Source of the DNA: Rhizobium halophilum | GTDB lineage: Bacteria; Pseudomonadota; Alphaproteobacteria; Rhizobiales; Rhizobiaceae | Length of the DNA stretch: 64,000 nucleotides | Assembly: GCF_021648825.1 (NCBI RefSeq) | Contig: NZ_JAKJHS010000002.1 | Coordinates: 372,001 to 436,000 of the forward strand | Direction: 5' to 3' | In this document: piece by piece, positions 24,059-32,988 of the stretch | Layout: the number at the start of each line of letters is the position of its first letter | Numbering within the stretch: position 1 is the first letter of the stretch | Notes under the pieces: model-generated | What the model was told of the DNA's origin: nothing | Database searches by the model: none | Seen by the model: only the letters and a program-made list of their open reading frames with translations | Made by a program: the position numbers and the translations under genes

Positions 24059-26010
24059 GCTGTCTCTCCGGCGTATGTGGCGCCTGTTTCCGTTGCTGCG
24101 GCCCGGGCCTCGTCCCAGATCCGGCAGAGGCGGCCGTAGCGCTCCTGCATCATGGCAATTGCTTCGGCGTCGCTGATCTCGCCCTTCAGCCACCATCGCG
24201 CAGCATCGGCGAAGATCGTGCGCCCGACGGCAAAGCCCTTGACGAGGTCGAACTGTGCAGCCGCCCGGAAGCTTTGCTGTAGGTCCGCCTCCGGTGCATC
24301 AAGGCCCAGGATCACGATGCCGCGGACATGCGGGTCATTCTCTTCGATCGCCTGGCAGGCGGCTTTCCATGCCGCGGGCGAATGCATTGGCTCCAGCTTC
24401 CACCAGTCGGGGTAAATCCCGATCTCATAGAAGCGGCGAATGAGATCGGCGGTTGTCCGATCGTCTACCGGACCGGCCTTGGAGGGGATGATCTCCAGCA
24501 GGAACTCGAGGTCGTTGCGTCGGGCGGCGGCGAAGAGGCGAAGCAGTGTCGCCTCCTGCTCCTGGCGCAGTTCGAGGCTGTCGCCGGGATGGCAGAAACA
24601 CAGGACCTTCACCACGTGGTCCTTTGGCCAGTTGTCCAGTTCGCCGCAGTCCGGCCCGAGATCCGGTTCCAGCGTCAGCGGTCGGGATCCCGGCCATTCG
24701 GTCGGCCGACCGATCCAGAGCCCGGTGCCTGCCGAAGCATGCAGCGCTTTGCGGCCGATCCTGTCGTCGCAAAGGATTCCGTAGCCGCGGCGGCCGTCGG
24801 CAACGTTTAAGGCGGATTGCAGGCATAACGTCTTGAACTGACCGATCCGACTCGGCTCCGACCCCGCCTCCTCTGCAAGGGTTTCGAGTTGCATGCGGTG
24901 ATCGAAGGCAAAAATGCGCATCTCGGGCCAGTCGCCCTTGCGGTTGGTCGACCAGTGGACCTGCTCCAGTGCCGCATCGTTGCGCAGGTCCGGGCGCTTG
25001 AGGCCTCGCTTCAGGAAGAACTGCAGCTCCTCCCATGAAGGATAGGCGGGCGTGCAGCCATGGCGGGAAACGGCAAACGCGCCGCAGGCATTGGCATAGG
25101 TGAGTGCTGTCTCCCACGGTTTGTCTCTCAACCAGCCGCGCAGCAGGCCGGACATGAAGCCATCGCCGGCGCCCAGCACGTTGAAGACCTCGATCGGGAA
25201 GCCGGGGCCTGAGCGGCCCTCGTCCAGCCTGCTGCCGATCTCGGCCTCGAACGCGACGGCGCCCATGGGACCGCGCTTGCAGACGAGGGTCGCGGAGGAG
25301 ACTTTTCGGACATCTCGTAGTGCTTCGATGGTATCGGTCGAGCCTCCGGCGATGTGGAACTCCTCCTCCGTTCCGACGATGAGGTCGAAGAGGTGGAGCG
25401 TAGATTGCAGTTTGGCGGTCACCGCACCGGATTCGATGAAACGGCTTTCGCCCGCGCCATGGCCGGCTAGGCCCCACAGGTTGGGGCGGTAATCGATGTC
25501 GAGCGCGGTTCTGGCGCCATGCTTACGGGCGAGGTCGAGGGCCTTCAGGACCGCAGCTTCCGTGAGCGGATTCGAGAGGTGCGTTCCGGTGGCGCAGACA
25601 CAAGCCGCTGAGGCGATGAAGTCCTCATCGATATCGTCTTCGCAGAGCGCCATGTCGGCGCAGTTCTCGCGGTAGAAAATGAGCGGAAAACTGTGCTCGT
25701 CCCGGATACCCAGGAGCACCAGTGCCGTCAGCCGCTCCGGATCTGTCTTCACCCCCGTCACGTCGACGCCTTCCGTGATCAATTGTTCGCGGATGAAACG
25801 CCCCATGTGCTCGTCGCCGACGCGGGTGATCACTGCCGACTTCAGGCCCAGCCGCGCCGAGCCCGCGGCGATGTTGGTGGGGCTGCCGCCGATATACTTG
25901 GAGAAGGAGCGCATGTCCTCGAGCCGCCCTCCGACCTGCTCACCATAGAGATCGACCGAAGAACGGCCGATGGTGATCAGGTCGAGAGGCTTGCTGTTGT
26001 CCTTCAGCAT
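24055..26010 (-). CDS. iolC: 5-dehydro-2-deoxygluconokinase fused to DUF2090 domain
   Basis: A ~651-residue two-domain protein. Residues ~1-320 are a PfkB sugar kinase (KYIGGSPTNIAAGSARLG near the start, and NVLGAGDGFMSGLLRG with the catalytic Asp). This half phosphorylates 2-deoxy-5-keto-gluconate. Residues ~330-650 are DUF2090, an aldolase-like fold (EMRIFAFDHRMQLE, then GLDAPEADLQQSFRAA) that may carry out the next, IolJ-type cleavage; no separate iolJ is seen here. The fusion is usual in alphaproteobacteria. The start at 26010 has GGGAGAAGG; an ATG at 26037 overlapping the iolR stop is the alternative. Confidence 0.93.
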   Translation of the reverse strand: MLKDNSKPLDLITIGRSSVDLYGEQVGGRLEDMRSFSKYIGGSPTNIAAGSARLGLKSAVITRVGDEHMGRFIREQLITEGVDVTGVKTDPERLTALVLLGIRDEHSFPLIFYRENCADMALCEDDIDEDFIASAACVCATGTHLSNPLTEAAVLKALDLARKHGARTALDIDYRPNLWGLAGHGAGESRFIESGAVTAKLQSTLHLFDLIVGTEEEFHIAGGSTDTIEALRDVRKVSSATLVCKRGPMGAVAFEAEIGSRLDEGRSGPGFPIEVFNVLGAGDGFMSGLLRGWLRDKPWETALTYANACGAFAVSRHGCTPAYPSWEELQFFLKRGLKRPDLRNDAALEQVHWSTNRKGDWPEMRIFAFDHRMQLETLAEEAGSEPSRIGQFKTLCLQSALNVADGRRGYGILCDDRIGRKALHASAGTGLWIGRPTEWPGSRPLTLEPDLGPDCGELDNWPKDHVVKVLCFCHPGDSLELRQEQEATLLRLFAAARRNDLEFLLEIIPSKAGPVDDRTTADLIRRFYEIGIYPDWWKLEPMHSPAAWKAACQAIEENDPHVRGIVILGLDAPEADLQQSFRAAAQFDLVKGFAVGRTIFADAARWWLKGEISDAEAIAMMQERYGRLCRIWDEARAAATETGATYAGETA

Positions 26011-26033
26011 GACGCAACCTTCTCCCTCGGTTC

Positions 26034-26861
26034 TCATTGCATGTGCCGCCGCCGCTCGGCGATCGCCACCGGCAGAGCGGAAACGATCGCCATGGACGCG
26101 GCGATGGAGCGGAAGCCCGCATAGTCGTTCTCGGCGATCTCGAGCCAGACCTTGGACAGCGGAGCGAGTGGCGAGAGCGGAGAGTCCGTCAGGGATACGA
26201 TCGGCACGCCACGGTCGTGCAGGCGGACCGCCAGGTCCACCGTGTCTGAGGCATAGGGCGCGAACGAGCAGACAAAGGCCGCGTCGTCAGTTTGCGCCAT
26301 GTCGGCGATCTCCTCATCTATCCCGTTCGTGGAGCCGACCATGATGGCGCGGATGCCAAGCTTGCCGAACGTATAGGCAAGATGTGCGGCGAGTGGATAG
26401 GAGCGCCGGCGGGCGATGAGGTAGATGGTGCGGGCGCGTGCCAGCACCGTCACGACCTTGGCAAATTCCGCATCGCTCACCTGAGCTGCGAGCTTGTCCA
26501 CCGAGTTGCGTGCGGCATCGATGAACCCGTGCATGACGGTGCCGTCGAACGTCCCGGGGCGAGCCTTCGCTTCGAGCCGCGTCAGGCGTTCCTCGTAGCT
26601 CGATGCTCGCGCCATCAACCGCTCTCGGAAGACCTGCTGCAGGTCGGAGAAGCCTTCGTAGCCGAGGTGATGCGCCAGCCGCACCAGCGTCGACGGTTGT
26701 ACCTGCGCCGCCTTGGCAATGGAGGCTGTTGTGCCGAGCGCAATCTCGTCGGGATTGGCCAGGACATAGCCTGCCGCCTCCGCCAGTCGTTTGGGCAGTG
26801 TGTCCTGCGCACTGACGATACGGCTGCGCAGGATCTCAAAACTATTCTTGCCCTCGACCAT
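26034..26861 (-). CDS. iolR: RpiR family regulator of inositol genes
   Basis: A 275-residue repressor-type regulator. The N-terminal RpiR helix-turn-helix (~15-85) includes IAKAAQVQPSTLVRLAHHLGYEGFSDLQ. The C-terminal SIS domain (~120-260) binds a phosphosugar (IYLIARRRSYPLAAHLAYTFGKLG and DDAAFVCSFAPYASDTVDL). In S. meliloti IolR of this family represses the inositol genes and is relieved by an intermediate. It lies inside the operon it should control, eight bases after iolG, which suggests feedback. ATG chosen at 26861 with GAGG before it; the longer ORF form has a non-protein-like head. Confidence 0.9.
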   Translation of the reverse strand: MVEGKNSFEILRSRIVSAQDTLPKRLAEAAGYVLANPDEIALGTTASIAKAAQVQPSTLVRLAHHLGYEGFSDLQQVFRERLMARASSYEERLTRLEAKARPGTFDGTVMHGFIDAARNSVDKLAAQVSDAEFAKVVTVLARARTIYLIARRRSYPLAAHLAYTFGKLGIRAIMVGSTNGIDEEIADMAQTDDAAFVCSFAPYASDTVDLAVRLHDRGVPIVSLTDSPLSPLAPLSKVWLEIAENDYAGFRSIAASMAIVSALPVAIAERRRHMQ

Positions 26862-26868
26862 CAGATCC

Positions 26869-27855
26869 TCAAAGCGTGACCACGACGCCCTGCTTTGCCG
26901 AGCGCAAGGCTGCGCCCGCGAGCAGGAGTGCGCGCAAGCCGTCTTCTCCACTGGGGGAGGGGGATGCCCCGTCCTTGACCACGGAGACGAAGGCGGCAAT
27001 CTCCGCCGCGTAGGCTTCCACGTAGCGAGTCATGAAGAAGTCGTGCAGCGGCGGGCGGGTGTAGCCGTCGCCGGTCGCAAGTTCGATCGTGAAAGGCCGC
27101 TGGTTCTCCACCGAAATGCTGCCCTTCGAGCCGTGTACCTCCACCCGTTGGTCATAGCCATAGGTGGCGCGTCGCGAGTTCGAGATCGTGCAATGCTTGC
27201 CCGACGCCGTGGTCATGGTGACGGAGGCGCTGTCGTAATCGATGCCCTCGATCGTCATGTCGGTCAGGACCGAACCGGTGGCGTAGACCGTCGCGGGTTC
27301 CTCGCCCAGGAGGAAGCGGGCCATGTCGAAGTCGTGGATGGTCATGTCGCGAAAGATGCCGCCGGAGGTCTTGATGTAGTCCATCGGCGGGGCGCCCGGG
27401 TCTCGAGAGATGATCTGGATCATCTCGACTTCACCAATGCGCCCGTCGGAGATGGCCTTCTTGACCGCCGCGAAGTGCGGGTCGTAGCGGCGCTGGAAGC
27501 CGAGCATGAGCTTTGCGCCAGTGTCGCGAACGACCTTGAGGCAGGATTCGGCACGAGTGACATCGAGATCCACTGGCTTTTCACAGAAGATCGCCTTCCC
27601 GGCGCGCGCGAACTTTTCGATCAGGTCGGCATGGGTGTTGGTGGGCGTGCAGATGATGACGGCATCGACTGTCGGATCGGCCGCGATCTCATCAATGGTC
27701 GATACCCTGCAACCGTATTGCTCCGAGATTGCATTGGCGGCATCAGCAACCGCATCGGCGACGAGGGCAAGTTCGGCATCGGGATTGCCGGAAATGGCCC
27801 GCGCATGAACCTTGCCGATGCGACCAGCGCCGAGTAGGGCGAACTTTAGTGTCAT
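26869..27855 (-). CDS. iolG: myo-inositol 2-dehydrogenase
   Basis: A 328-residue Gfo/Idh/MocA oxidoreductase (also called idhA) that oxidises myo-inositol to 2-keto-myo-inositol with NAD+. The N-terminal Rossmann motif is FALLGAGRIGKVHARAI, the substrate-binding lysine is in IFCEKPVDLDVT, and the family histidine/aspartate region is FRDMTIHDFDMARFLLGEEP. ATG start with AAGAGGACAAC before it. It follows the transporter genes and precedes iolR and iolC, so it catalyses the first catabolic step after import. Activity on related inositol isomers is possible. Confidence 0.93.
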   Translation of the reverse strand: MTLKFALLGAGRIGKVHARAISGNPDAELALVADAVADAANAISEQYGCRVSTIDEIAADPTVDAVIICTPTNTHADLIEKFARAGKAIFCEKPVDLDVTRAESCLKVVRDTGAKLMLGFQRRYDPHFAAVKKAISDGRIGEVEMIQIISRDPGAPPMDYIKTSGGIFRDMTIHDFDMARFLLGEEPATVYATGSVLTDMTIEGIDYDSASVTMTTASGKHCTISNSRRATYGYDQRVEVHGSKGSISVENQRPFTIELATGDGYTRPPLHDFFMTRYVEAYAAEIAAFVSVVKDGASPSPSGEDGLRALLLAGAALRSAKQGVVVTL

Positions 27856-27884
27856 GTTGTCCTCTTGTTTGGGAGATGAGCGGT

Positions 27885-28664
27885 TCACGCCGCGGTATCC
27901 TGAAATTCGGCGCCGGTCTTGGCGCCCGTGATGTATGCCACGACATCCTGACCGTTGGTCTCGTCCTTCTTCAGGTCGGCAACGATGCGCCCCCGCCGGA
28001 AGACGACGATACGATCGACGAGATCAAAGACCTGCCGCATGTTGTGGCTGATGAGGATCAAGGGTTCTCCCTGCTGCTTGAGGGTGCGGATGATGTTCTC
28101 CACCTGGGTGGTTTCCTGAACGCCCAATGCTGCCGTCGGCTCGTCCATAATCGTCAACTTGGAATGAAAGGTCGCCGTGCGTGCGATGGCCACGCATTGC
28201 CGTTGGCCGCCCGACATGTTTCGGATCGTGTTCCTCAGATTGGGAATTTTCACCGCCGTCTTCTCCAGCGCCTCCAAGGTGCGCTGCCGCATGGCCTTGT
28301 AATCAAGGATGGAGAAAGGCCCGAAACGGAAACGGACCAGTTCGCGGCCAAGGAAGAGGTTGTCGGGAACGTCCAATTCGTCCGCAAGCGCAAGCGACTG
28401 GAAAACGGTTTCAATGCCCGCCTCGCGCGCCTCCATCGGATTCTCGAAAGCCACGGGAGCGCCGTTGAAGATGATCTGTCCCCGCGTCGGCTTCTCGACG
28501 CCGGTGATCTGCCGGACGAAGGTAGATTTGCCGGCACCATTATCGCCCATGATGGCGACATGTTCGCCCGCGTGGATCCTGAAGTTGGCGCCCTCGAGCG
28601 CATGGACGCCGCCATAATGCTTCGTCAGGCCGACCGTTTCCAGGATGGTGTTGCTGCTGGTCAT
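27885..28664 (-). CDS. iatA: Inositol ABC transporter ATP-binding protein
   Basis: A 259-residue protein with a single ABC domain: Walker A GDNGAGKST, signature MSGGQRQCVAIAR, Walker B LTIMDEPTAAL and the switch histidine (LISHNM). RbsA-type partners of ribose or inositol permeases are usually double-length, so this half-size form should work as a homodimer. It ends just before iolG and starts within the end of the permease gene, so it belongs to the same operon. Inositol as substrate is inferred from the context. The symbol follows the Caulobacter ibpA-iatA-iatP system. Confidence 0.82.
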   Translation of the reverse strand: MTSSNTILETVGLTKHYGGVHALEGANFRIHAGEHVAIMGDNGAGKSTFVRQITGVEKPTRGQIIFNGAPVAFENPMEAREAGIETVFQSLALADELDVPDNLFLGRELVRFRFGPFSILDYKAMRQRTLEALEKTAVKIPNLRNTIRNMSGGQRQCVAIARTATFHSKLTIMDEPTAALGVQETTQVENIIRTLKQQGEPLILISHNMRQVFDLVDRIVVFRRGRIVADLKKDETNGQDVVAYITGAKTGAEFQDTAA

Positions 28665-28675
28665 GACGTCCTCCC

Positions 28676-29752
28676 TCATGGACCCCAAGCGGCCCGGCGC
28701 TGGCGCCACTGGTCCAGCACCACTGCGGCGACGATGATCCCGCCCTTAACCATCTCCTGATAATAGGCATCGAGCCTCAGGAAGGTGAAGCCGGAGATGA
28801 TAACGCCGAAGATAAGTGCACCGAGTACGGTGCCGACGATCGAGCCGCGGCCGCCGGAGAGCGACACGCCGCCAATGACGGCCATGGCAATGGCGTCCAG
28901 CTCGTACATCACCCCCATCCCGGCCTGAGCCGTGAGGTTCTTGGAGGAAAGGACGATCGCCGCCACGCCGGCGAGCAACCCCGCGATCATGTAGACGAGG
29001 ACCTTGTGCCGGCCAACTTTTATCCCAGACATACGAGCAGCATCTTCGTTCGACCCGATCGCGTAGGTGTGTTTCCCGTAAACGGTGTGGCGCAACACCA
29101 GATGGAAGAGGATTGCAAGCGCTCCGAATATGATGACGGGCATAAGACCATCACCCACGGTGCGGTAGCCTTCGGTAGGAAACGATATGGGCCGGCCGGC
29201 GGTCCACCACTTCGCAACGCCGCGAGCCGTTACCATCATCCCCAAGGTCGCGATGAAGGGAGGGATGCCGGTATAGGCAACAAGTGCCCCATTGATGATC
29301 CCCGCCAACAGGCCAAACAGGAGCGCAACTGCGACCGGAACAAGGACGGGAAGATCCGCAGCCCAAGGGCCCAGCGCCAGCGTCGGGTTGGCGTTCCCGT
29401 TGACTTCCGCCACCTGAGCGAAGCTCATGGCAATCATCGCGGCCGCGCCCACCACGGAACCGGATGAAAGGTCGATCCCCCCGGCGATGATGACCTGCGT
29501 CACGCCGATGGCGATGATGCCGACGATCGACACCTGCAGGATGATGATGCGCAGGCGCTGCTCGTTGAAGATCGAGGCACTTCGGTCGGACGTGTCGAAG
29601 AGGAAGCTCTGGCCCATCATCAGGTGGCCAAGCAGTTCGAATATGCCGATGATGAGAATGAGCGCGAGCAGCACGTTCATCTCGTTCGGCCAACGGCGCT
29701 TGGAACTGTCGAAGGCAAGGCCGCCGATGCCATGCAAGTTAGAAGTCGCCAT
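28676..29752 (-). CDS. iatP: Inositol ABC transporter permease
   Basis: A 358-residue RbsC-like permease with about eight to ten membrane segments. Family landmarks are VIIAGGIDLSSGSVVGAAAM, GIPPFIATLGMMVTARG and the cytoplasmic GSNEDAARMSGIKVGRHK coupling segment. It lies between the binding protein and the ATPase genes. The substrate is inferred from the operon. ATG start; the gap to the ATPase start is short (~11 bases), in keeping with co-translation. Confidence 0.85.
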   Translation of the reverse strand: MATSNLHGIGGLAFDSSKRRWPNEMNVLLALILIIGIFELLGHLMMGQSFLFDTSDRSASIFNEQRLRIIILQVSIVGIIAIGVTQVIIAGGIDLSSGSVVGAAAMIAMSFAQVAEVNGNANPTLALGPWAADLPVLVPVAVALLFGLLAGIINGALVAYTGIPPFIATLGMMVTARGVAKWWTAGRPISFPTEGYRTVGDGLMPVIIFGALAILFHLVLRHTVYGKHTYAIGSNEDAARMSGIKVGRHKVLVYMIAGLLAGVAAIVLSSKNLTAQAGMGVMYELDAIAMAVIGGVSLSGGRGSIVGTVLGALIFGVIISGFTFLRLDAYYQEMVKGGIIVAAVVLDQWRQRRAAWGP

Positions 29753-29845
29753 CGCTCATGATCCCGGATTCGGCAGCAGCAGTCACGCCGCCGGTGGTTC
29801 AAGCAAGGGTGGTCATTCGACCTCCCTTGCAGATTTGGAAGCAGA

Positions 29846-30790
29846 TCAGTTCTTCGACTTGTAGTCGCCCATGTTGTCGGAGGTGACCAACTGGAACGGA
29901 ATGTAGACCTTCTGCTCGACGGTCTCGCCAGCTGCGAGCTTCAGGGCCGCATCAACCGCACCCTTGCCTTGGCCTGCCGCATCCTGGAAGACTGTGACGT
30001 CCAGATCGCCGGCCTCCATTGCGGCCAGTGCGTCCTGGGTTGCGTCCACACCGCCGACGACGACGTCGTCCATGGATATGTTGGCGGCCTTCATCGCCTG
30101 GATGGCTCCGATCGCCATCTCGTCGTTGTTGGAGATGACGGCATCGAATTTCTCGCCCGTAGAAAGCCAGTTGGTCATCAGGTCCTGCGCCTCGTCGCGC
30201 GACCAGTTCGCAGTCTGTTCGTCGATGATCTGCAGTTCCACCTGGCACTCGCCTGACGCCATGACATCCTTGATGTCCTGGGTCCGCATCACTGCCGCCT
30301 GATTGGAGAGCTCGCCCATCATGATGTAGATGCGGGCAGGGTTCTTTCCCTTCTCGCTGAGCAAGCGGCACACTTCCTTTGTCTCGAGTGTGCCCGATTC
30401 CTGTTCGTTGGAGGCAACGAAAGCCTGGTTGTCCGGCAGCAGGTCGACGTTGATCGGCTCGCGGTTGACATAGACAAGCGGGACACCAGCGGCTTCGGCC
30501 GCCTTTGTCATGGCTTCCGTGGCAGACGTGTCGACGGGGTTGACGATGATCGCGTCCACGCCGGAAGCCACGAAGTTGTTGATCTGGTCGAGCTGCTTCG
30601 CCACATCATTTTGCGCATCCTCGATCTGCAGGGTGACCCCATCCTGCGTCTTTGCATATTCGCTCATGCCGTTGCGCAGCACGGTCAGGAAGTTGTCGTC
30701 GAACAATGCCATCGAGACGCCGATGTTCTCAGCGTGGGCGGCAGTCGACATGAGGGCAGCCGTGAGGGCGCCCAGGATGAGCTTCTTCAT
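29846..30790 (-). CDS. ibpA: Periplasmic inositol/sugar-binding protein
   Basis: A 314-residue exported protein. Signal peptide MKKLILGALTAALMSTAAHA, then a type-1 periplasmic-binding fold as in ribose-binding proteins (IGVSMALFDDNFLTVLRNGM; NNFVASGVDAIIVNPVDTSA; DAVISNNDEMAIGAIQAMKA). It is the first gene of the operon, so a promoter at 30908-30938 should drive it most strongly. A GGAGGAGAAATC ribosome site lies before the ATG. Inositol specificity is inferred from the eight downstream genes. Confidence 0.88.
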   Translation of the reverse strand: MKKLILGALTAALMSTAAHAENIGVSMALFDDNFLTVLRNGMSEYAKTQDGVTLQIEDAQNDVAKQLDQINNFVASGVDAIIVNPVDTSATEAMTKAAEAAGVPLVYVNREPINVDLLPDNQAFVASNEQESGTLETKEVCRLLSEKGKNPARIYIMMGELSNQAAVMRTQDIKDVMASGECQVELQIIDEQTANWSRDEAQDLMTNWLSTGEKFDAVISNNDEMAIGAIQAMKAANISMDDVVVGGVDATQDALAAMEAGDLDVTVFQDAAGQGKGAVDAALKLAAGETVEQKVYIPFQLVTSDNMGDYKSKN

Positions 30791-30907
30791 GATTTCTCCT
30801 CCACTTCGGGTGCCGGTTCACCCGTGTTCGCCGGATGCGTCAGTTTCTGATAGGATCAACGGCCCCACCTCCTCGTGGGAACGTTTGATCTTTGTCGTCT
30901 AGCAAAT

Positions 30908-30938
30908 GAAATATTTGTTCCAAACTCGATCATGTCAA
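30908..30938 (-). promoter_or_regulatory. Promoter of the inositol operon with overlapping IolR-like site
   Basis: On the minus strand TTGACA (30933-30938) is followed after 17 bases by AATATT (30910-30915). The sequence GGAA, six bases, TTTC (30908-30921) overlaps the -10 box and matches seven of eight positions of the GGAA-N6-TTCC site that I recall for S. meliloti IolR. Binding there would block the polymerase. Confidence 0.6.
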
Positions 30939-30999
30939 GCCGCTAGTCGAGCTGCCTTCGCATATCATCGGGGGTCGTCCATCAGGCAAGCACACCTCG

Positions 31000-31020
31000 T
31001 ATGTCCCTTGGGTGGACATA
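31000..31020. promoter_or_regulatory. Inverted repeat upstream of the Gfo/Idh gene
   Basis: TATGTCC, seven bases, GGACATA, about 145 bases before the ATG of the dehydrogenase gene. It is perfectly symmetric and could be an operator. It does not fit the GGAA-N6-TTCC pattern, so another regulator may be involved. Confidence 0.4.
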
Positions 31021-31164
31021 TCCTCTGCGGACGGAGCATGTTGCGCCGTTCTGCGAGTTCATCAATGATGTTTGGAGGTCGCCGGTCAGCCTAGACATGA
31101 CCGTTTCGTCGTGTGGCGGCGTTCCAGGATATCGGTCGGGCTGAAGCTCGGGGGAGGTTGTGGC

Positions 31165-32307
31165 ATGACATCGCTGGGCATTGGCCTAATCGGGACCGGT
31201 TTCATGGGCAAGGCGCACGCGCTTGCCTACCGCTCGGTGAACGCTGTCTTCGGCGATGTACCGGACGTCCGGCTTGAGCTGCTTTGTGACCAGCCTGCTG
31301 ACAAGGCTGGCGACATGGCGAGGCAGTTCGGTTTCTCACGGGCGACGGGAGACTGGCGGGAACTCGTGAGCGATCCTGCCGTCCAAATCGTCTGCATCAC
31401 CACGCCGAACAAGATGCATGCGCAGATGGCCATCGCGGCTCTCGAATGCGGCAAGCACGTTCACTGCGAAAAGCCGATGGGTCTGACGCTGGATGAGGCG
31501 ATGCGAATGGAAGCTGCGGCGGAGGGCTCCGGCTGCAAGACCATCGTCGGCTACAACTACCTTGCCAACCCCATCTACCAGCACGCCCGCAAGCTCGTTC
31601 GCGAAGGTGCCATCGGTGTCCCTGTGCATTTCCGTGGCTTTGTGGACGAGGATTATCAGGCGGATCCGGAGACGGCCTGGACCTGGCGCGCGATCCGGGC
31701 AGAAGCCGGGCTTGGCGCTCTGGGCGACCTAGGATGCCATCTTGTCTCGCTGATGCAGGGTCTGATGGGTGCTGTTGCAACCGTTGTCGCGGATGTGGAC
31801 ACGGTGCACAAGATGCGGCCGGTAGAAGGGTCAGCGGAACGGAGGCCGGTGGAGAACGAGGATATCGCTAACGCCTTGGTCCGCTTTGAGAATGGCACCA
31901 CCGGCCTGTTCTCCACGTCGCGCACTGCCTGGGGCAGAAAGAGCCGGATCGGCTGGGAGGTCCACGGCACCACAGGCATGATCTGCTTCGAGCAGGAGCG
32001 GATGAACGAACTGCAGATCTACCAGAACACCGGCAACAAAGGGTTAGACGGCTTTCGCACAATCCTTGCGGGACCGGCGCACCCGCCTTATGGCAACTTC
32101 TGCCCCGCACCGGGTCACCAGCTTGGATTCAACGACCTGAAGACCATCGAGGTCCGGAACTTCCTTCAGGCGATCGCCGGAGGCCACCGAGCTCATCCCG
32201 ATTTCAAAACGGCGCTCGAATTGGAGCGCGTCATCCATGCAATCGATCGTTCCGCAGCATTGAAGCGGCTGGTTTCTGTCAACCGAGCCCCTGTTGACGA
32301 CAGATAG
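31165..32307 (+). CDS. Gfo/Idh/MocA family dehydrogenase
   Basis: A 380-residue NAD(P)-dependent oxidoreductase. Rossmann motif IGLIGTGFMGKAHALAYRSV, the catalytic-lysine motif VHCEKPMGLTLDEA, and a C-terminal alpha/beta domain with GYNYLANPIYQHARKLV and the LGDLGCHLVSL histidine. ATG at 31165 with GGGGGAGG before it; an in-frame upstream start has none. It is divergent from the inositol operon and probably acts on a related cyclitol (for example scyllo-inositol) or sugar. That is inferred from position, since the family covers many substrates. Confidence 0.85.
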   Translation: MTSLGIGLIGTGFMGKAHALAYRSVNAVFGDVPDVRLELLCDQPADKAGDMARQFGFSRATGDWRELVSDPAVQIVCITTPNKMHAQMAIAALECGKHVHCEKPMGLTLDEAMRMEAAAEGSGCKTIVGYNYLANPIYQHARKLVREGAIGVPVHFRGFVDEDYQADPETAWTWRAIRAEAGLGALGDLGCHLVSLMQGLMGAVATVVADVDTVHKMRPVEGSAERRPVENEDIANALVRFENGTTGLFSTSRTAWGRKSRIGWEVHGTTGMICFEQERMNELQIYQNTGNKGLDGFRTILAGPAHPPYGNFCPAPGHQLGFNDLKTIEVRNFLQAIAGGHRAHPDFKTALELERVIHAIDRSAALKRLVSVNRAPVDDR

Positions 32308-32352
32308 AGCAGAGCCGCGAGAACCGATCTCCCATGGCTGCTCTCCCTCCCG

Positions 32353-32712
32353 CTAACTGCGCTCGGGCACCCAGATTCGGCGCCCGTCGCGCATTATCCA
32401 CCGGCCGTCCCGCTCGCGGTCGCGGTGGGAGTACCTGTCGCCATCGCGCCGGTCGTAACGTCTGCTATCATTGCTATCGCGACCACCGTCCCACCTGTCG
32501 CCTCTCTCTCGCCATGCGTCATCACTGCGTTCGTCGCGTCGGTAGTCTCCGTCCCTGCGCTCCTGGTCCCACCTCCGCGAGTCTCTGTCCCTCCTGTCAA
32601 CGCGATCATATCGCGGTCCAGAATCATAGGCGACGTAAGAGCCTCCCTCGCTGACGCAACCGGTCGCCATGAGGCAGACCAAGCCAAGAGCCGACGCAGT
32701 GACGAGTTTCAT
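32353..32712 (-). CDS. Arg/Asp-rich lipoprotein
   Basis: A 119-residue protein with a lipoprotein signal (MKLVTASALGLVCLMATGC, lipobox LMATGC). Almost all of the mature part is a low-complexity mix of Arg, Asp, Tyr, Gly and Ser (repeating RRD, RDR and DRRD units). It ends GRWIMRDGRRIWVPERS, a short ordered-looking tail. AGGAGGAAG precedes the ATG. It should sit in the periplasm, anchored in a membrane, as a disordered polyampholyte. The pattern resembles small rhizobial lipoproteins of unknown function. Confidence 0.75.
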   Translation of the reverse strand: MKLVTASALGLVCLMATGCVSEGGSYVAYDSGPRYDRVDRRDRDSRRWDQERRDGDYRRDERSDDAWRERGDRWDGGRDSNDSRRYDRRDGDRYSHRDRERDGRWIMRDGRRIWVPERS

Positions 32713-32790
32713 GAGGCTTCCTCCTTGTTGCATGGGACATGGGGCTCCGCTGCCCGATGGCAACCCGCAACTTGCGTTAGGGCCAAGGGA

Positions 32791-32988
32791 CTAGCTAACG
32801 AGCGCGCTGAGTTCTACCTCCTGCCTCACGCCTTGCGTGTAATACTGAACAAGTTCAGCGGCGATGTACTCAGCATCCAAATCGCTCTTGCCGATACCTC
32901 GTCGCTTGCAGATCGCGTCGAGGACGCGTTCGAGGGTATCCAAGTCAGAAGGATTGAGAGGCCTTAGATCTGGCGAGTGCTGTGTCAT
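32791..32988 (-). CDS. Small hypothetical protein, 65 residues
   Basis: A 65-residue helical, acidic protein (LNPSDLDTLERVLDAICKRRGIGKSDLDAEYIAAELVQYYTQG). It looks like a compact soluble domain of three helices. Similar small proteins occur in rhizobia, to my memory, without function. The ATG at 32988 has only a weak ribosome site; an upstream in-frame start at 33045 adds a hydrophobic, less protein-like stretch. Confidence 0.6.
   Translation of the reverse strand: MTQHSPDLRPLNPSDLDTLERVLDAICKRRGIGKSDLDAEYIAAELVQYYTQGVRQEVELSALVS

Larger units (their letters stand above)
30791..31164. other. Divergent control region of the inositol operon
   Basis: A 374-base gap between the divergent ibpA and Gfo/Idh genes. 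It holds a minus-strand promoter with an operator-like site (30908-30938) and an inverted repeat nearer to the plus-strand gene (31000-31020). No gene is supported inside it. Confidence 0.7.
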
